Of a DNA stretch of 64,000 bases, positions 28,976-38,410 are shown one piece after another. The notes under the pieces are model-generated. The model was not told the origin of the DNA, searched no databases, and worked only from the letters and a program-made list of their open reading frames with translations. Within the stretch, counting starts at the first letter, position 1; each line of letters starts with the position of its first letter. Both the position numbers and the translations under genes were made by a program. Origin of the DNA: Sandaracinus amylolyticus (GTDB lineage Bacteria; Myxococcota_A; Polyangia; Polyangiales; Sandaracinaceae); assembly GCF_000737325.1 (NCBI RefSeq), contig NZ_CP011125.1, forward strand, positions 3,782,001 through 3,846,000. Direction: 5' to 3'.

Positions 28976-29815
28976 ATGGCCTGGTTCAGCAAGAACCGCG
29001 CGACGATCGACGCCTCGGAGAAGAAGACGATCGGCCGAGGTGTGTTCCGCCGCTGCGAATCGTGCGGCGCGACGCTCAAGGCCGAGGAGTTCACCGAGAA
29101 CCTCGAGGTCTGCCCGGAGTGCAACCATCACTACCCGATGAGCGCGGAGTCGTGGGTGGAGCTCCTCCTCGACCCGGGTTCGTTCGAAGAGCACGACATC
29201 GGCCTCGTCTCCGGCGATCCGCTCGCGTTCAACGACAGCAAGCCGTACCCCGATCGCGTGCGCGCGACCCGCAAGAAGACCGGCGTCGACGACGCGATGA
29301 TGGTCGGCAGCGGCACGGTCGAAGGGCGCGGCGTCCAGATCGGCGCGTTCGTCTTCCGCTTCATGGGCGGCTCGATGGGCTCGGTCGTCGGCGAGAAGAT
29401 CGCGCGCATGTTCGAGCGCGCGGCCGAGCGGAAGCAGCCGGCGATCCTGCTCTCGAGCTCGGGCGGCGCGCGCATGCAGGAAGGCGTGCTCTCGCTGATG
29501 CAGATGGCGAAGACGGTCTCCGCGCTCGGTCGCGTGCGCGAGGCGGGGATGCCGTTCGTCAGCGTGCTGCTGCATCCGACGACGGGCGGCGTCGCGGCGA
29601 GCTTCGCGCTCCTCGGTGACGTGAACATCGCCGAGCCGCGTGCGCTCATCGGCTTCGCCGGCCCGCGCGTGATCGAGAACACGATCCGCCAGAAGCTTCC
29701 CGAGGGGTTCCAGCGCTCGGAGTTCCTGCTGGACCACGGGATGATCGACGTGATCGCGCAGCGGCGTGAGATGCGCGCGACGATCGCGCGCGTGCTCGGT
29801 CATCTCGTCGGCTGA
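28976..29815 (+). CDS. accD: Acetyl-CoA carboxylase carboxyltransferase subunit beta
   Basis: 279 residues from ATG 28976. The N-terminal zinc ribbon is complete: CESC near residues 25-28 and CPEC near 44-47. The crotonase-like carboxyltransferase domain shows RFMGGSMGSVVGEKI, LLSSSGGARMQEG and HPTTGGVAASFA. Transfers the carboxyl group from biotin-AccB to acetyl-CoA. accA is not in the window; accB and accC are 9 kb upstream on the other strand. folC starts 4 bp after its stop, a common arrangement. Confidence 0.96.
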   Translation: MAWFSKNRATIDASEKKTIGRGVFRRCESCGATLKAEEFTENLEVCPECNHHYPMSAESWVELLLDPGSFEEHDIGLVSGDPLAFNDSKPYPDRVRATRKKTGVDDAMMVGSGTVEGRGVQIGAFVFRFMGGSMGSVVGEKIARMFERAAERKQPAILLSSSGGARMQEGVLSLMQMAKTVSALGRVREAGMPFVSVLLHPTTGGVAASFALLGDVNIAEPRALIGFAGPRVIENTIRQKLPEGFQRSEFLLDHGMIDVIAQRREMRATIARVLGHLVG

Positions 29816-29819
29816 GCGC

Positions 29820-31046
29820 GTGACGTACGAAGAGTCGCTGCGCTGGCTGTACGCGCTGCAGCCGCGCGGGATCCGACTGGAGCTCGATCGGATGCGCGCT
29901 GCGCTCGCGTTGCGCGGCGATCCGCATCGCGCGCTGCGCGTCGTGCACGTCGCGGGCACGAACGGGAAGGGCAGTGTCTGCGCGATGCTCGAGCGCGTGC
30001 TGCGCGCGTCGGGGCTGCGCACCGGGCTCTATACCTCGCCGCATCTGCACTCGTTTCGCGAGCGGATTCGCGTGGATGGGGAGCCCGTGTCGAGGGACGA
30101 GGTCGTGCGTCGGGCCTCCGAAATTCGAACCACGGTCGAAGCTCCGGACGCACCGCAGCTGACTTTTTTCGAGGTCACCACGCTGATCGCCCTCGAGGCG
30201 TTCCGCGAAGCCCGTTGCGACGTCGTCGTGCTCGAGGTCGGCCTCGGCGGACGTCTCGACGCGACGAACGTCATCGACGTGCCTCTCGCGACCGCGATCA
30301 CCTCGATCGCGCTCGATCACCAGCAGTACCTCGGGTCGACGATCACCGAGATCGCGCGCGAGAAAGCCGGCATCGCGAAGCCCCGCGTGCCGCTCGTCCT
30401 CGGCCGCGTCGACGACGAAGCGCGCCGCGCGATCGAGGCCCACGCAACGAACGTGGGTGCCCCGATCGTACCCGCCGCGCGCGTCGACGACGCGCATCCC
30501 ACGCCGCTCGCAGGTGCGTTCCAGCGCGACAACGTCGCCGTCGTCCTCGCGCTCGTCGACGTGTTGCGCGCGCGAGGCATCTCCATCGACCCCGTCGCCG
30601 TCCACGATGGCCTCCGCGCGACGCGCTGGCCCGGTCGCCTCGAGACGCTCGATGGATCGCCCGCCGTGATCGTCGACGCCGCGCACAACCCGCATGGATG
30701 CCGCGCGCTCGCCGCGCATCTCGCGTCGCTGCCGCGCACCGGCCCGCGTGTTCTCGTCTTCGGCGCGATGGCGGACAAGCCGTGGCGCGAGATGCTCGAC
30801 ATCCTTCGCCCGCAGGTCGACAAGTTCGTCGCCGTCGCCCCCGACATGCCGCGCGCAGAGCGCGCCGACGCGATCGCGAGCCACGCGCGCGCCGAGAGCG
30901 CGCCCACGATCCCCGCAGGCGTCGATCGCGCCCGGGCACGTGCCGGGACGGGCGGGCTCGTGATCGTCGCGGGCTCGATCTTCGTGCTCGCGGAGGCTCG
31001 CGCCCACGTCCTCGGCGTCGAGAACGAGCCCGCGATCCCGATGTGA
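29820..31046 (+). CDS. folC: Folylpolyglutamate synthase / dihydrofolate synthase
   Basis: 408 residues from GTG 29820. Adds glutamate to dihydropteroate and to folates, using ATP. Family motifs: VHVAGTNGKGSVCAML (P-loop), GLYTSPHLHSFRERI, VVVLEVGLGGRLDATNV, LDHQQYLGSTITEIAREKAGI and VDAAHNPHG. Length close to the usual 420. Four bp behind accD, so the two are co-transcribed. The region 31047-31238 after it is non-coding. Confidence 0.95.
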   Translation: MTYEESLRWLYALQPRGIRLELDRMRAALALRGDPHRALRVVHVAGTNGKGSVCAMLERVLRASGLRTGLYTSPHLHSFRERIRVDGEPVSRDEVVRRASEIRTTVEAPDAPQLTFFEVTTLIALEAFREARCDVVVLEVGLGGRLDATNVIDVPLATAITSIALDHQQYLGSTITEIAREKAGIAKPRVPLVLGRVDDEARRAIEAHATNVGAPIVPAARVDDAHPTPLAGAFQRDNVAVVLALVDVLRARGISIDPVAVHDGLRATRWPGRLETLDGSPAVIVDAAHNPHGCRALAAHLASLPRTGPRVLVFGAMADKPWREMLDILRPQVDKFVAVAPDMPRAERADAIASHARAESAPTIPAGVDRARARAGTGGLVIVAGSIFVLAEARAHVLGVENEPAIPM

Positions 31047-31238
31047 CCGGCCGCGCGAGTCCGCTGCTCGCGCCGTCCGTGCGTACCAGGAGTCGACCTC
31101 GATCGCACGCGTTCACGCGGTCGAGTTCGCGTCTTCCAATGAGAACCCGCGTTTCGCGCGGGACGTGGACCACCCGGTGTGCTCCTCGGCTGTCTCCGAG
31201 GCCGGGCGCCGACCCCACGATGCGGTTCGCGCGACCGA

Positions 31239-32027
31239 TCAGAGTGGGCGCAGCGTGCCCGAGATGATCGCGCGTGGACCGCTCGCGGTCTCGAGCCGGA
31301 GCGCACCGCTCGGCTCCACGCCGATCAGCACGCCTTCGATCTCGTCACACCGCACGCGCTCGCCACGCATCGCGAGGCGCGCGTCGAGCGCCCGCACCAC
31401 GGGCGCGGGACCGTCGGCGACGAAGCGATCGACCCACACCTCGATCGACCCGAGCAACGTCGCCAGCGCGCTCGCACGATCGATCTCCGGGCACGCCGCG
31501 TCCACCTCGCGCGACGCGCGGAGCACCGAGGTCGCGCTGCCCGCGAGCTCTTCCTCCCACGCGAGCCGGTTCACCCCGAGCCCGACGCCGATCACGATCG
31601 CGTCCATGCGCGCGCCGATCGAGCTCGCTTCGACCAGCACACCCGCCGTCTTCCTCCGCCCGACCCACACGTCGTTCGGCCACTTCACCCGCGGCTCGAC
31701 CGCCGGCGCGAGCGCGCGCACCGCGTCCGCCACCCCGAGCCCCACCGCGAGCGTGAGCGGCGCGACCCGGTCGGGCGAGAGCGTCACCCGCTCGACGATC
31801 GACACATACAAATCCGTCCCCGAGGGCGACGACCACACGCGCCCGTGCGCGCCGCGACCGCGCGTCTGCGTGTCGGCGACCACCACGTGCCCGCGCGCCG
31901 CTCCGTTGCGCGCCGCCTCGCGCGCGTCGTCGTTCGTCGAGGCGGTGCTCGCGCGCACGTCGAGCGAGCGCCCGTAGGCGCGCGTCGTCAGCAGCGGTCG
32001 GATGCGTTCGGGGTCGAGGTCCTGCAT
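31239..32027 (-). CDS. birA: Biotin-[acetyl-CoA-carboxylase] ligase (no HTH)
   Basis: 262 residues from ATG 32027; GTG 32039 is an alternative. Activates biotin to biotinyl-AMP and transfers it to the Lys of AccB. Motifs: STASTNDDAR (substrate start), TRGRGAHGRVW (biotinyl-AMP loop), VKWPNDVWV, and GVLVEAS. The N-terminal DNA-binding domain of E. coli BirA is absent, so this is a ligase without repressor role. Follows nadC by 24 bp in the run HAD-nadC-birA. Confidence 0.94.
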   Translation of the reverse strand: MQDLDPERIRPLLTTRAYGRSLDVRASTASTNDDAREAARNGAARGHVVVADTQTRGRGAHGRVWSSPSGTDLYVSIVERVTLSPDRVAPLTLAVGLGVADAVRALAPAVEPRVKWPNDVWVGRRKTAGVLVEASSIGARMDAIVIGVGLGVNRLAWEEELAGSATSVLRASREVDAACPEIDRASALATLLGSIEVWVDRFVADGPAPVVRALDARLAMRGERVRCDEIEGVLIGVEPSGALRLETASGPRAIISGTLRPL

Positions 32028-32051
32028 TTCGCGAAGCACTTATCGAAGCGC

Positions 32052-32921
32052 TCAGCTCTCCCAGTCGAGCGCGAGATCGACCGCCGCCGCCGAGTGCGTG
32101 AGCCCGCCCGCCGAGATCACGTCGATGCCCGAGGCCGCGATCTTCGGGATGCGCTCCAGCGTGACGCCGCCCGAGACCTCGAGGATCGCGCGGCCCGCGA
32201 CGAACGCGACCGCCTCGGCGAGCGTCGCGTCGTCGAAGTTGTCGAGCAGCACGACGTCGGCGCGCGCATCGATCGCCTCGCGCAGCTGCTCCATGCGATC
32301 GACCTCGCACTCGATGCGCGAGGTGTGCGGCGCCCACGCGCGCGCCCGCTCGATCGCCACGCGCACGCCGCCGCACGCCGCGATGTGGTTGTCCTTGATG
32401 AGCACCGCGCTCGAGAGATCGTCGCGGTGGTTGTGCCCGCCTCCGCACCGCACCGCGTAGCGCTCGAGCGCGCGCAGCCCCGGCGTGGTCTTGCGGGTGT
32501 CGGCGATGCGCGTCTTGCCGCCCGCGGGCAGCGCATCGACGAACTTGCGCGTCTTGGTCGCGACGCCGCTCATGCGCTGCACGAAGTTGAGCGCGACGCG
32601 CTCGCCCTCGAGGATCGACTGCGCCGGCCCGCGCAGCCGCGCCGCGACCGCGCCCTTCTCGAGGCGCGCCCCGTCGAGCGCGAGGATCTCGACGCGCACC
32701 TTCGGATCGACCGTGGCGAACACCTGCTCGAACACGAACGCGCCCGCGAGCACCAGCGGCTCGCGCGCGACGAGCGCGGCCGCGCCCTCGAGATCCACGG
32801 GCACGCACGCTTGGGTCGTGACGTCGCCGCGCCCGAGATCTTCGGCGAGCGCCCGCTCGACGAGGTCGCGCACGACGAACGCGGGAGGCGGAGCGGGACG
32901 CGGGGTCGGATCGTTCTTCAT
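32052..32921 (-). CDS. nadC: Nicotinate-nucleotide pyrophosphorylase (quinolinate phosphoribosyltransferase)
   Basis: 289 residues from ATG 32921, whose start overlaps the stop of the HAD gene by 4 bp. Converts quinolinate and PRPP to nicotinate mononucleotide in NAD synthesis. Motifs: EDLGRGDVTT, ERVALNFVQRMSGVAT, TRKTTPGLRALE, KDNHIAACGG, ECEVDRMEQ, and the C-terminal ISAGGLTHSA. Length is as usual for the family. nadA and nadB are not in the window. Middle gene of the HAD-nadC-birA run. Confidence 0.96.
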   Translation of the reverse strand: MKNDPTPRPAPPPAFVVRDLVERALAEDLGRGDVTTQACVPVDLEGAAALVAREPLVLAGAFVFEQVFATVDPKVRVEILALDGARLEKGAVAARLRGPAQSILEGERVALNFVQRMSGVATKTRKFVDALPAGGKTRIADTRKTTPGLRALERYAVRCGGGHNHRDDLSSAVLIKDNHIAACGGVRVAIERARAWAPHTSRIECEVDRMEQLREAIDARADVVLLDNFDDATLAEAVAFVAGRAILEVSGGVTLERIPKIAASGIDVISAGGLTHSAAAVDLALDWES

Positions 32922-33577
32922 GTCCAGATCTCGATGGGCCAGCCGCGGCTCTTCGCGAGCGCGCGGAGGCGTGGGTCGGGGTTCACGATGCGCGGCTCGC
33001 CGACGCGCTCGAGCATCGGCAGGTCGCTGAGGCTGTCGGTGTAGAACGCGCTCGCGGCGAGATCGATCCCGTGCAGCGCCGACCACTCGAGCGCGCGCGT
33101 GACCTTGCCCGGGCCATAACAGAGCGCCTCGACGTCGCCGGTGAAGCAGCCGTCGTTCACGACGAGACGGCTCGAGATCACGTGATCGATCCCGAGCTCG
33201 TCCGCGAGCGGGCCCGCCACGTAAGGCGAGCTGCCGGTGAGGATCGCGACGACGTACCCGTCGCGATGGCGCCGCTCGACCTCGCTGCGCGCGCGCCCCG
33301 TCACGTGTGGCCGCACCGCGCTCGCGTACCACGCGCGGCATTCGTCCGCGAACGCGCGCTCCTCGAGCCCGGCGAGCGCGCGCGCCGCGTATCGGCTCAC
33401 CGCGTCCGCGTCGACGACTCCGAGCGTGTACTGCAGCGACCACCAGCTCACGCGCAGCAGATCGCGGAGGCGCGTCTCACCGCGCGAGAACCTCCACGAC
33501 GCGTAGAGCCGCCCCGTGTTCACGCGCACGAGCGTCTTGTCCATGTCGAAGAACGCGGCTCGCGTCTTCATGTCCAC
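32918..33577 (-). CDS. HAD-IB family phosphatase
   Basis: 219 residues. HAD motif I is FFDMDKTLV (Asp nucleophile and Asp acid/base, about 10-18), motif II is LTGSSPY, and motif IV lies in FYTDSLSDLP. The SerB/PSP-like HAD-IB group has a helical cap, visible at residues 25-110. The substrate is not determined by sequence; related proteins dephosphorylate phosphoserine or lysophospholipids. Translationally coupled to nadC. Start ATG 33577; ATG 33571, two codons in, is equally possible. Confidence 0.85.
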   Translation of the reverse strand: MDMKTRAAFFDMDKTLVRVNTGRLYASWRFSRGETRLRDLLRVSWWSLQYTLGVVDADAVSRYAARALAGLEERAFADECRAWYASAVRPHVTGRARSEVERRHRDGYVVAILTGSSPYVAGPLADELGIDHVISSRLVVNDGCFTGDVEALCYGPGKVTRALEWSALHGIDLAASAFYTDSLSDLPMLERVGEPRIVNPDPRLRALAKSRGWPIEIWT

Positions 33578-33611
33578 GGCCCCTCGGATGCCAGCGACGC
33601 GCCACGCGCCC

Positions 33612-34415
33612 TCATCCGAGCCACCCTCGCACGAGGATCTCCGCGAGCACGTTGCTCATCGCGTGGAAGAGGATCGCTGCTCCGATGCCTCCGCGCCACG
33701 CGCGCATCCACCCGAAGAGGAGCCCCGGGAAGAACACCGCGAGCTTCTGCGCGTAGGGCTCCGTCGCGAGGTGCACCAGCGCGAACAGCGCCGCCTGCGC
33801 GACGATGACGCCGACGTGCACGCGCGCACCGAGGATCGTCGTGCGCGGAGGAAACGCGTCGTGGAGGCGCGTTTGCACGTAGCCGCGGAAGAGCGCCTCT
33901 TCGGGCAGACCGACGAGCACGATCTGCGTGAGCGCGAACGACGCGAGATCGGGCGGCGGGCTCCACACGAACCCGCGGCTCGGCTGGTTCCAGAGATAGA
34001 AGCCCACCACGAACGGCGGGAAGACCACGAGCGCGACGAGCAGCGCGGCGCCCAGCTCGCGCAGCCCCGAGGGCGCGGCGTCCCGCACGGCGCGCGCGAG
34101 ATCGAAGAGCCCGAACGGCCCGGCCGATCGGGTGGGGCGCTCGTCGGGCGGCGCTTCGAGCAGCCCCGCGAGATCGATGCCGAGCCGACGTGCGCCGCCG
34201 TGCTCGCGCCGCGCCGCCCACAGCGGCACCACGAGGAAGAGCGCGGCGATGCCGAGATGCGCGACATCGCGCAGCGGAGCGAGCGCGCGCAGCGCGCCGA
34301 GCGCGAACGTCAGCACGCACACGAGCGCGTACACGAGCGCAGCCTCGCGCAGCACCTCGTGCCGCTTGCGGCGCTCGTCGCCGTCGGTGCGCATCGCTTC
34401 CACGCGCTCGATCAT
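33612..34415 (-). CDS. CPBP family intramembrane glutamic endopeptidase
   Basis: 267 residues from ATG 34415. About six hydrophobic segments. The CPBP (Abi/Rce1-like) active-site motifs are present: EEALFRG (EExxxR), ALVHLAT (His in the second motif) and FHAMSN (HxxxN). Rce1-type proteases cleave prenylated proteins in eukaryotes; bacterial members often act on bacteriocins or are of unknown role. Located 34 bp from the HAD gene, same strand. No bacteriocin gene is seen nearby. Confidence 0.87.
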   Translation of the reverse strand: MIERVEAMRTDGDERRKRHEVLREAALVYALVCVLTFALGALRALAPLRDVAHLGIAALFLVVPLWAARREHGGARRLGIDLAGLLEAPPDERPTRSAGPFGLFDLARAVRDAAPSGLRELGAALLVALVVFPPFVVGFYLWNQPSRGFVWSPPPDLASFALTQIVLVGLPEEALFRGYVQTRLHDAFPPRTTILGARVHVGVIVAQAALFALVHLATEPYAQKLAVFFPGLLFGWMRAWRGGIGAAILFHAMSNVLAEILVRGWLG

Positions 34416-34457
34416 CGTCGGTCGTCCGCGCGCGCGTCCATGATAGAGTCGCCCGCG

Positions 34458-35048
34458 ATGGTCAATCACTCGCGCTTCCGGGCGCACGCCATCGCCGTCC
34501 TCCGCCGTTCGTTCGTCGTCCTCGCTGCGTGCGGTGCGATCGCGATGTCCACCCCGAGCGCGGTGGCCGCGCCGACCGAGCGCGTCGGGTCGGGCAGCGG
34601 CGGCGTCGGCCCGCTCCGCTTCGGCGAGGCGGCTCCGCCGATCGCGGCGCAGCGCCTGAGCGGCGGTGACGGAGTGTCGCTGGAGGATCTGCGCGGGCGC
34701 GTGATCGTCCTCGACTTCTGGGCGACCTGGTGCGGGCCGTGTCGCGCGATCATGCCGACGCTCGACGACATGCACCGTCGTCATCACGCGTCGGGCCTGA
34801 CGGTGCTGGGGATCGCGCGCGAGTCCGAAGGCGCGCTGCGCGGGCATCTCGCGGAGCACCCGGTGGGCTACACCGTGGCGCGCGACGTGGGCGGCACGCT
34901 CTCGCGGTACGGCGTGCGCGCGATCCCGATGATGGTCGTGATCGATCGACACGGGCAGGTGCGCGACGTCGTCGTCGGCGTCGACGACGCGTCGATGGCG
35001 CGTCTCGACGGTCTCGTGCAGCGCCTCCTGGCCGAGCCCGCCCACTGA
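34458..35048 (+). CDS. TlpA/ResA-like thioredoxin-fold protein, exported
   Basis: 196 residues from ATG 34458 (ATG 34440 would add six). A signal peptide with a hydrophobic core (SFVVLAACGAIAM) ends near AVAAP. The thioredoxin-fold domain begins about residue 55, with the redox motif FWATWCGPCR (CGPC) and the cis-Pro in AIPMMVVID. Periplasmic disulfide reductase or chaperone-like role is expected. Ten bp ahead of the FecR-like lipoprotein and probably in one transcript with it and kinase 3. Confidence 0.9.
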   Translation: MVNHSRFRAHAIAVLRRSFVVLAACGAIAMSTPSAVAAPTERVGSGSGGVGPLRFGEAAPPIAAQRLSGGDGVSLEDLRGRVIVLDFWATWCGPCRAIMPTLDDMHRRHHASGLTVLGIARESEGALRGHLAEHPVGYTVARDVGGTLSRYGVRAIPMMVVIDRHGQVRDVVVGVDDASMARLDGLVQRLLAEPAH

Positions 35049-35058
35049 GCCCGGGCGC

Positions 35059-36588
35059 GTGCGCAGGACTCCGCGAAATGCGTCGTTGTCGCGCGCGGGC
35101 GCCGCGCTGATCGCGTCATTCGCGCTGTTCGCTTGTGATCGCTGCGGCGGATCGGGTGTCGCGGAGCTGCTCGGGCGCGACGGCACCGTGGAGCGGAGCA
35201 CCGCGGCCGCGGCGACGACGTGGGAGATCGCGCCAGTCGGGCAGCGCTTCGAGCTCGGCGATGCCGTGCGCACCGGCGACGCGTCGACGGCGCAGCTGCG
35301 CGTCGGCGCGCGCGGCGGCGTGCGCATGCAGCCACGCACGGTGCTGCGCTTCCTCGGCGAGCGGCCCGAAGCGCCGTCGGCGGTGCGCCTCGAGACCGGC
35401 GAGGTCGAGCTCGACAGCGCCGAGGATCTCGTGTTCGAGACCGAGCGCGGCTCGGTCACGCTGCAGGCCGGCGCGCGGGTGCGCGCGCGAACCGGCGATG
35501 CCGCGCGCGTCGAGGTGATCGCGGGGCGCGTCGTGTTCGAGGAGGACGGTGTCGCGCGCACCGCGGAGGCCGGCGACGCCGTGGTGCTCGCGGTGGGCCG
35601 CGTCGTGTTCGAGGACGACTCCACGTTCGGCGCGCCGCCCGAGCCCGCCGTCGAGCCCACGCCGACCGAGGCCGTCGCAGCGGTCGAAGCGCCCGTCGCG
35701 GTCGAGGAGGCGGTCGAGGAGGACGAGCCGATCGAGGCGAGCGATCCGGGCACGCCCGGCGTGCAGGTCACTCCGTCGCCCGAGCGCGCGCACGTGACGA
35801 TCCCCGCGGGTGAGTCGCCCGTCATCCACGACGCGTCGGCGCCCACCGCGGTGCGCATCGACTTCGGTGCTGCATGCCCGGGCCGCGGAATCGTCACGAT
35901 CCGCGCAGGACGCAGGCCCGTTCGTTATGCAGGCGAGGGCGGCGCGATCGTCACGATCCCGACCGGGCGCGCGCGCTACGCGATCGACTGCGCCGAGGGG
36001 AACGATCCGCGCGGCGGCACGATCACGGTGCGCCGCGACGACGGCAGCAGCCGGCTCGATCCGGTCCCGCCTCGCAACGTCGTCGACACCGATGGTCGCA
36101 CCTACGACGTGCTCTACCAGAACGCGCTCCCGATCCTCACCGTGCGATGGCGCGAGAGCGGCTCGGGCAACGCGCTGCTCCACGTCGCGAGCAACGGTCG
36201 CGAGCGCACGGTCGCGGCGTCGTCGGGGCGCGTCGAGCTGCGCTCGGGCGAGCTCTCGGAGGGCACGCACCGCCTCTGGTTCACGTCGTCGGGCCGCACC
36301 TCACCGCAGACCACGCTGCGCATCCGCTTCGACAACGCGGCGCCCGCGGCGAGCCTGCGCGAGCCGGGCCGCGCGGCGTCGCTCGCGCCCGGTCAGGCGG
36401 TGCGCGTCGCCGGCGTGGTGCTCGACGGATTCGAGGTGCGCGCCGAGGGCGAGCCGCTCGCGATCGACGCGCAGATGCGCTTCGCGGGTGAGGTGCGCGT
36501 GCCGACCACCACCGACGCGCTCGCCGTTCGCTTCTCCCATCCGCGCCGCGGAGTGCACTACTATCTGCGCCGCGTGGCCGCACGATGA
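35059..36588 (+). CDS. FecR-domain lipoprotein
   Basis: 509 residues from GTG 35059. The signal ends in LFAC, a lipobox near residue 26. FecR-like domain at about residues 35-180: QRFELGDAVRTGDASTAQLR and LRFLGE; these are the usual repeat/strand features of FecR sensors. An acidic linker (about 190-240) is followed by a C-terminal beta-rich domain (about 250-509) with repeated strand patterns and no recognised family. Overlaps the kinase 3 start by 4 bp. As a surface or periplasmic module before a membrane kinase it may share its signal path; that is inference. Confidence 0.8.
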   Translation: MRRTPRNASLSRAGAALIASFALFACDRCGGSGVAELLGRDGTVERSTAAAATTWEIAPVGQRFELGDAVRTGDASTAQLRVGARGGVRMQPRTVLRFLGERPEAPSAVRLETGEVELDSAEDLVFETERGSVTLQAGARVRARTGDAARVEVIAGRVVFEEDGVARTAEAGDAVVLAVGRVVFEDDSTFGAPPEPAVEPTPTEAVAAVEAPVAVEEAVEEDEPIEASDPGTPGVQVTPSPERAHVTIPAGESPVIHDASAPTAVRIDFGAACPGRGIVTIRAGRRPVRYAGEGGAIVTIPTGRARYAIDCAEGNDPRGGTITVRRDDGSSRLDPVPPRNVVDTDGRTYDVLYQNALPILTVRWRESGSGNALLHVASNGRERTVAASSGRVELRSGELSEGTHRLWFTSSGRTSPQTTLRIRFDNAAPAASLREPGRAASLAPGQAVRVAGVVLDGFEVRAEGEPLAIDAQMRFAGEVRVPTTTDALAVRFSHPRRGVHYYLRRVAAR

Positions 36589-38324
36589 CGAGCGCTGGCG
36601 AACCGAAAGCGGTCGATCCGCTCCTCGGCCGCGTGGTGCTCGGCCGCTACCGCATCACGCGCGAGCTCGCGCGCGGCGGGATGGGCGCGATCTACCTCGC
36701 GCGCAGCGAGGGCGCGGCGAGCTTCGTGAAGCCCGTCGTCGTGAAGAGCATGCTCCCCGAGCTCGTCGGCGACGAGGCCGCGGCACGCATGTTCAAGCGC
36801 GAGGCGCGCATCATGTCGATGCTGCGCCACCCGGGCATCGTCTCGGTGTTCGACTTCGGTCGCGAGGAGCAGAGCTACCTGCTCGTCATGGACTACGTCC
36901 ACGGGTTCCACCTCGGCCGCTGGGCGAGCTGGACGCTGCAGAAGCGCGGCGACGTCCCGGTCGTGCTCGCGGTGCAGATCGTCGTGCAGGTGCTCGAGGC
37001 GCTGCAGTACGCGCACACGCTGGTCGGCGAGGGCGGCGAGCCGCTGCGCATCGTGCATCGCGACGTGAGCCCGTCGAACGTGCTGCTCGACACCGACGGT
37101 CACGTGCGGCTCGCGGACTTCGGCATCGCGCAGAGCGGCGTCGACGCGCCGGATGTGAAGACCGCGACGCGCACGGTGAAGGGCAAGTTCTCGTACATGG
37201 CGCCCGAGATCCTCGAGGGCGCCGATCCTTCGCCGAGCAGCGACGCGTACGCGGCGGCGGTGGTGCTCCACGAGATCCTCGTGGGCCGCAACGAGTTCCG
37301 CACGTCGTCGCCCACCTCGACGGTGGGGCGCGTGCTCACGCACGTTCCATCGCGCCTCGACGAGGTGCGACCCGACTGCTCGCCGGAGCTCGCCGACGTC
37401 GTCGAGATCGCGCTGCTGAAGGACCCGCGCAAGCGCTACGAGAGCGCGGGGGACCTGCTCAAGGCGCTGCGCGGCGTGCGCGGGATGGCGGCCGAAGAGG
37501 CGAGCGCGCTGCTCACCGAGACGTTCGCGCGAGACTTCCGCGATCCGTCGCTGCCCGCGATGTTCGAGCTGCCGGAGCTCGATGATCTCGAGCGCGCGTG
37601 GCGCGCGCCGATGCCGACCGTGAGCTCGAGCCCGCCCGCACCACTGAGCATCGAGGGCGAGGGGAGCGAGCCGAGCCGACCGTCCGACGGCCCGACGCGC
37701 GGCGGGACGAAGACGCGGCCGCAGCAGCCGGCGCTGCCGGCGCCCGCTGCGCCGTCGCGCGCGGGGCTGTGGATCGGCGCGAGCGTCGCGATCGTGCTCG
37801 TGCTGGCGGGGATCGGTGCCGCGGCGTGGTGGAGCCAGCCGCCGCCCGCGCCCGACGTCGTGTACGTCGAGGCGTCGCCCGCCGGGATCGAGGGCGCGCC
37901 CGTCGAGACACCGACCGCCCCGACCGAGACCACGCCCCCGACCGAGACCACGCCGCCGACCGAGACCACGCCGCCGACCGAGGCGACGACGGCGCGCGAG
38001 ACCACGCCGCCGACGGAGCGCCGTCGCGCGGTGCAGCGCGCCGAGCCGCCCGACGAGGCGGCGGCGATCCAGCGCGCCTTCGCGACCCACACCGCAGAGA
38101 TCCGCCGCTGCTTCGCGAGCGCGCCCCCCGACGCGACCCACGAGCTCGTGCTGCGCTTCTCGATCGACACGTCGGGCAGCGTGCAGCGCGTCGAGCTCTC
38201 GCCCGCCGAGGTCGCGAGCACCGCGCCGGGGCAGTGCGTCATCCAGCGGGCGCGCGCGATTCGGTTCCCGTCGACGTCGACCCCGCGCTCGTTCCGTATC
38301 CCGATCGAGGTACGCTCGCGCTGA
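36585..38324 (+). CDS. Transmembrane Ser/Thr kinase with AgmX/TonB-like periplasmic tail (kinase 3)
   Basis: 579 residues. Cytoplasmic kinase domain at about 20-300: glycine loop ARGGMGAIY, Lys54 (VVVK), HRD 158-160, DFG 178-180, APE 206-208. A linker follows, then one transmembrane helix (about 394-416). The outside part has a TETTPP hexapeptide repeat (about 445-475) and a C-terminal domain AIQRAFATHTAEIRRCF...RFPS (about 497-579). That domain resembles the conserved Cys-containing C-terminal domain of myxobacterial AgmX/TonB-like proteins. Its stop codon is the first part of a 16-bp motif shared with 24658. Last gene of the TlpA-FecR-kinase run. Confidence 0.9.
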   Translation: MTSAGEPKAVDPLLGRVVLGRYRITRELARGGMGAIYLARSEGAASFVKPVVVKSMLPELVGDEAAARMFKREARIMSMLRHPGIVSVFDFGREEQSYLLVMDYVHGFHLGRWASWTLQKRGDVPVVLAVQIVVQVLEALQYAHTLVGEGGEPLRIVHRDVSPSNVLLDTDGHVRLADFGIAQSGVDAPDVKTATRTVKGKFSYMAPEILEGADPSPSSDAYAAAVVLHEILVGRNEFRTSSPTSTVGRVLTHVPSRLDEVRPDCSPELADVVEIALLKDPRKRYESAGDLLKALRGVRGMAAEEASALLTETFARDFRDPSLPAMFELPELDDLERAWRAPMPTVSSSPPAPLSIEGEGSEPSRPSDGPTRGGTKTRPQQPALPAPAAPSRAGLWIGASVAIVLVLAGIGAAAWWSQPPPAPDVVYVEASPAGIEGAPVETPTAPTETTPPTETTPPTETTPPTEATTARETTPPTERRRAVQRAEPPDEAAAIQRAFATHTAEIRRCFASAPPDATHELVLRFSIDTSGSVQRVELSPAEVASTAPGQCVIQRARAIRFPSTSTPRSFRIPIEVRSR

Positions 38325-38338
38325 ACCTGGGTCGTTTC
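38323..38338. repeat. 16-bp motif shared with 24658-24673
   Basis: GAACCTGGGTCGTTTC, identical to 24658-24673. Here it starts in the stop codon region of kinase 3. A shorter form, AACCTGGGTCG, is at 4825-4835 after kinase 1. Confidence 0.6.
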
Positions 38339-38410
38339 CGCGTCCGGCCGGGCCTCGTTCGGGGACTTCGCGAAATCCTGAATCGATCCGCTCATCTACG
38401 CCGGTCGACC

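Noticed and set aside
31179-33044. A 621-codon open frame on the plus strand
   Set aside because: It runs antisense to birA, nadC and part of the HAD gene, which carry clear family motifs. Long antisense frames are expected in DNA this rich in GC.
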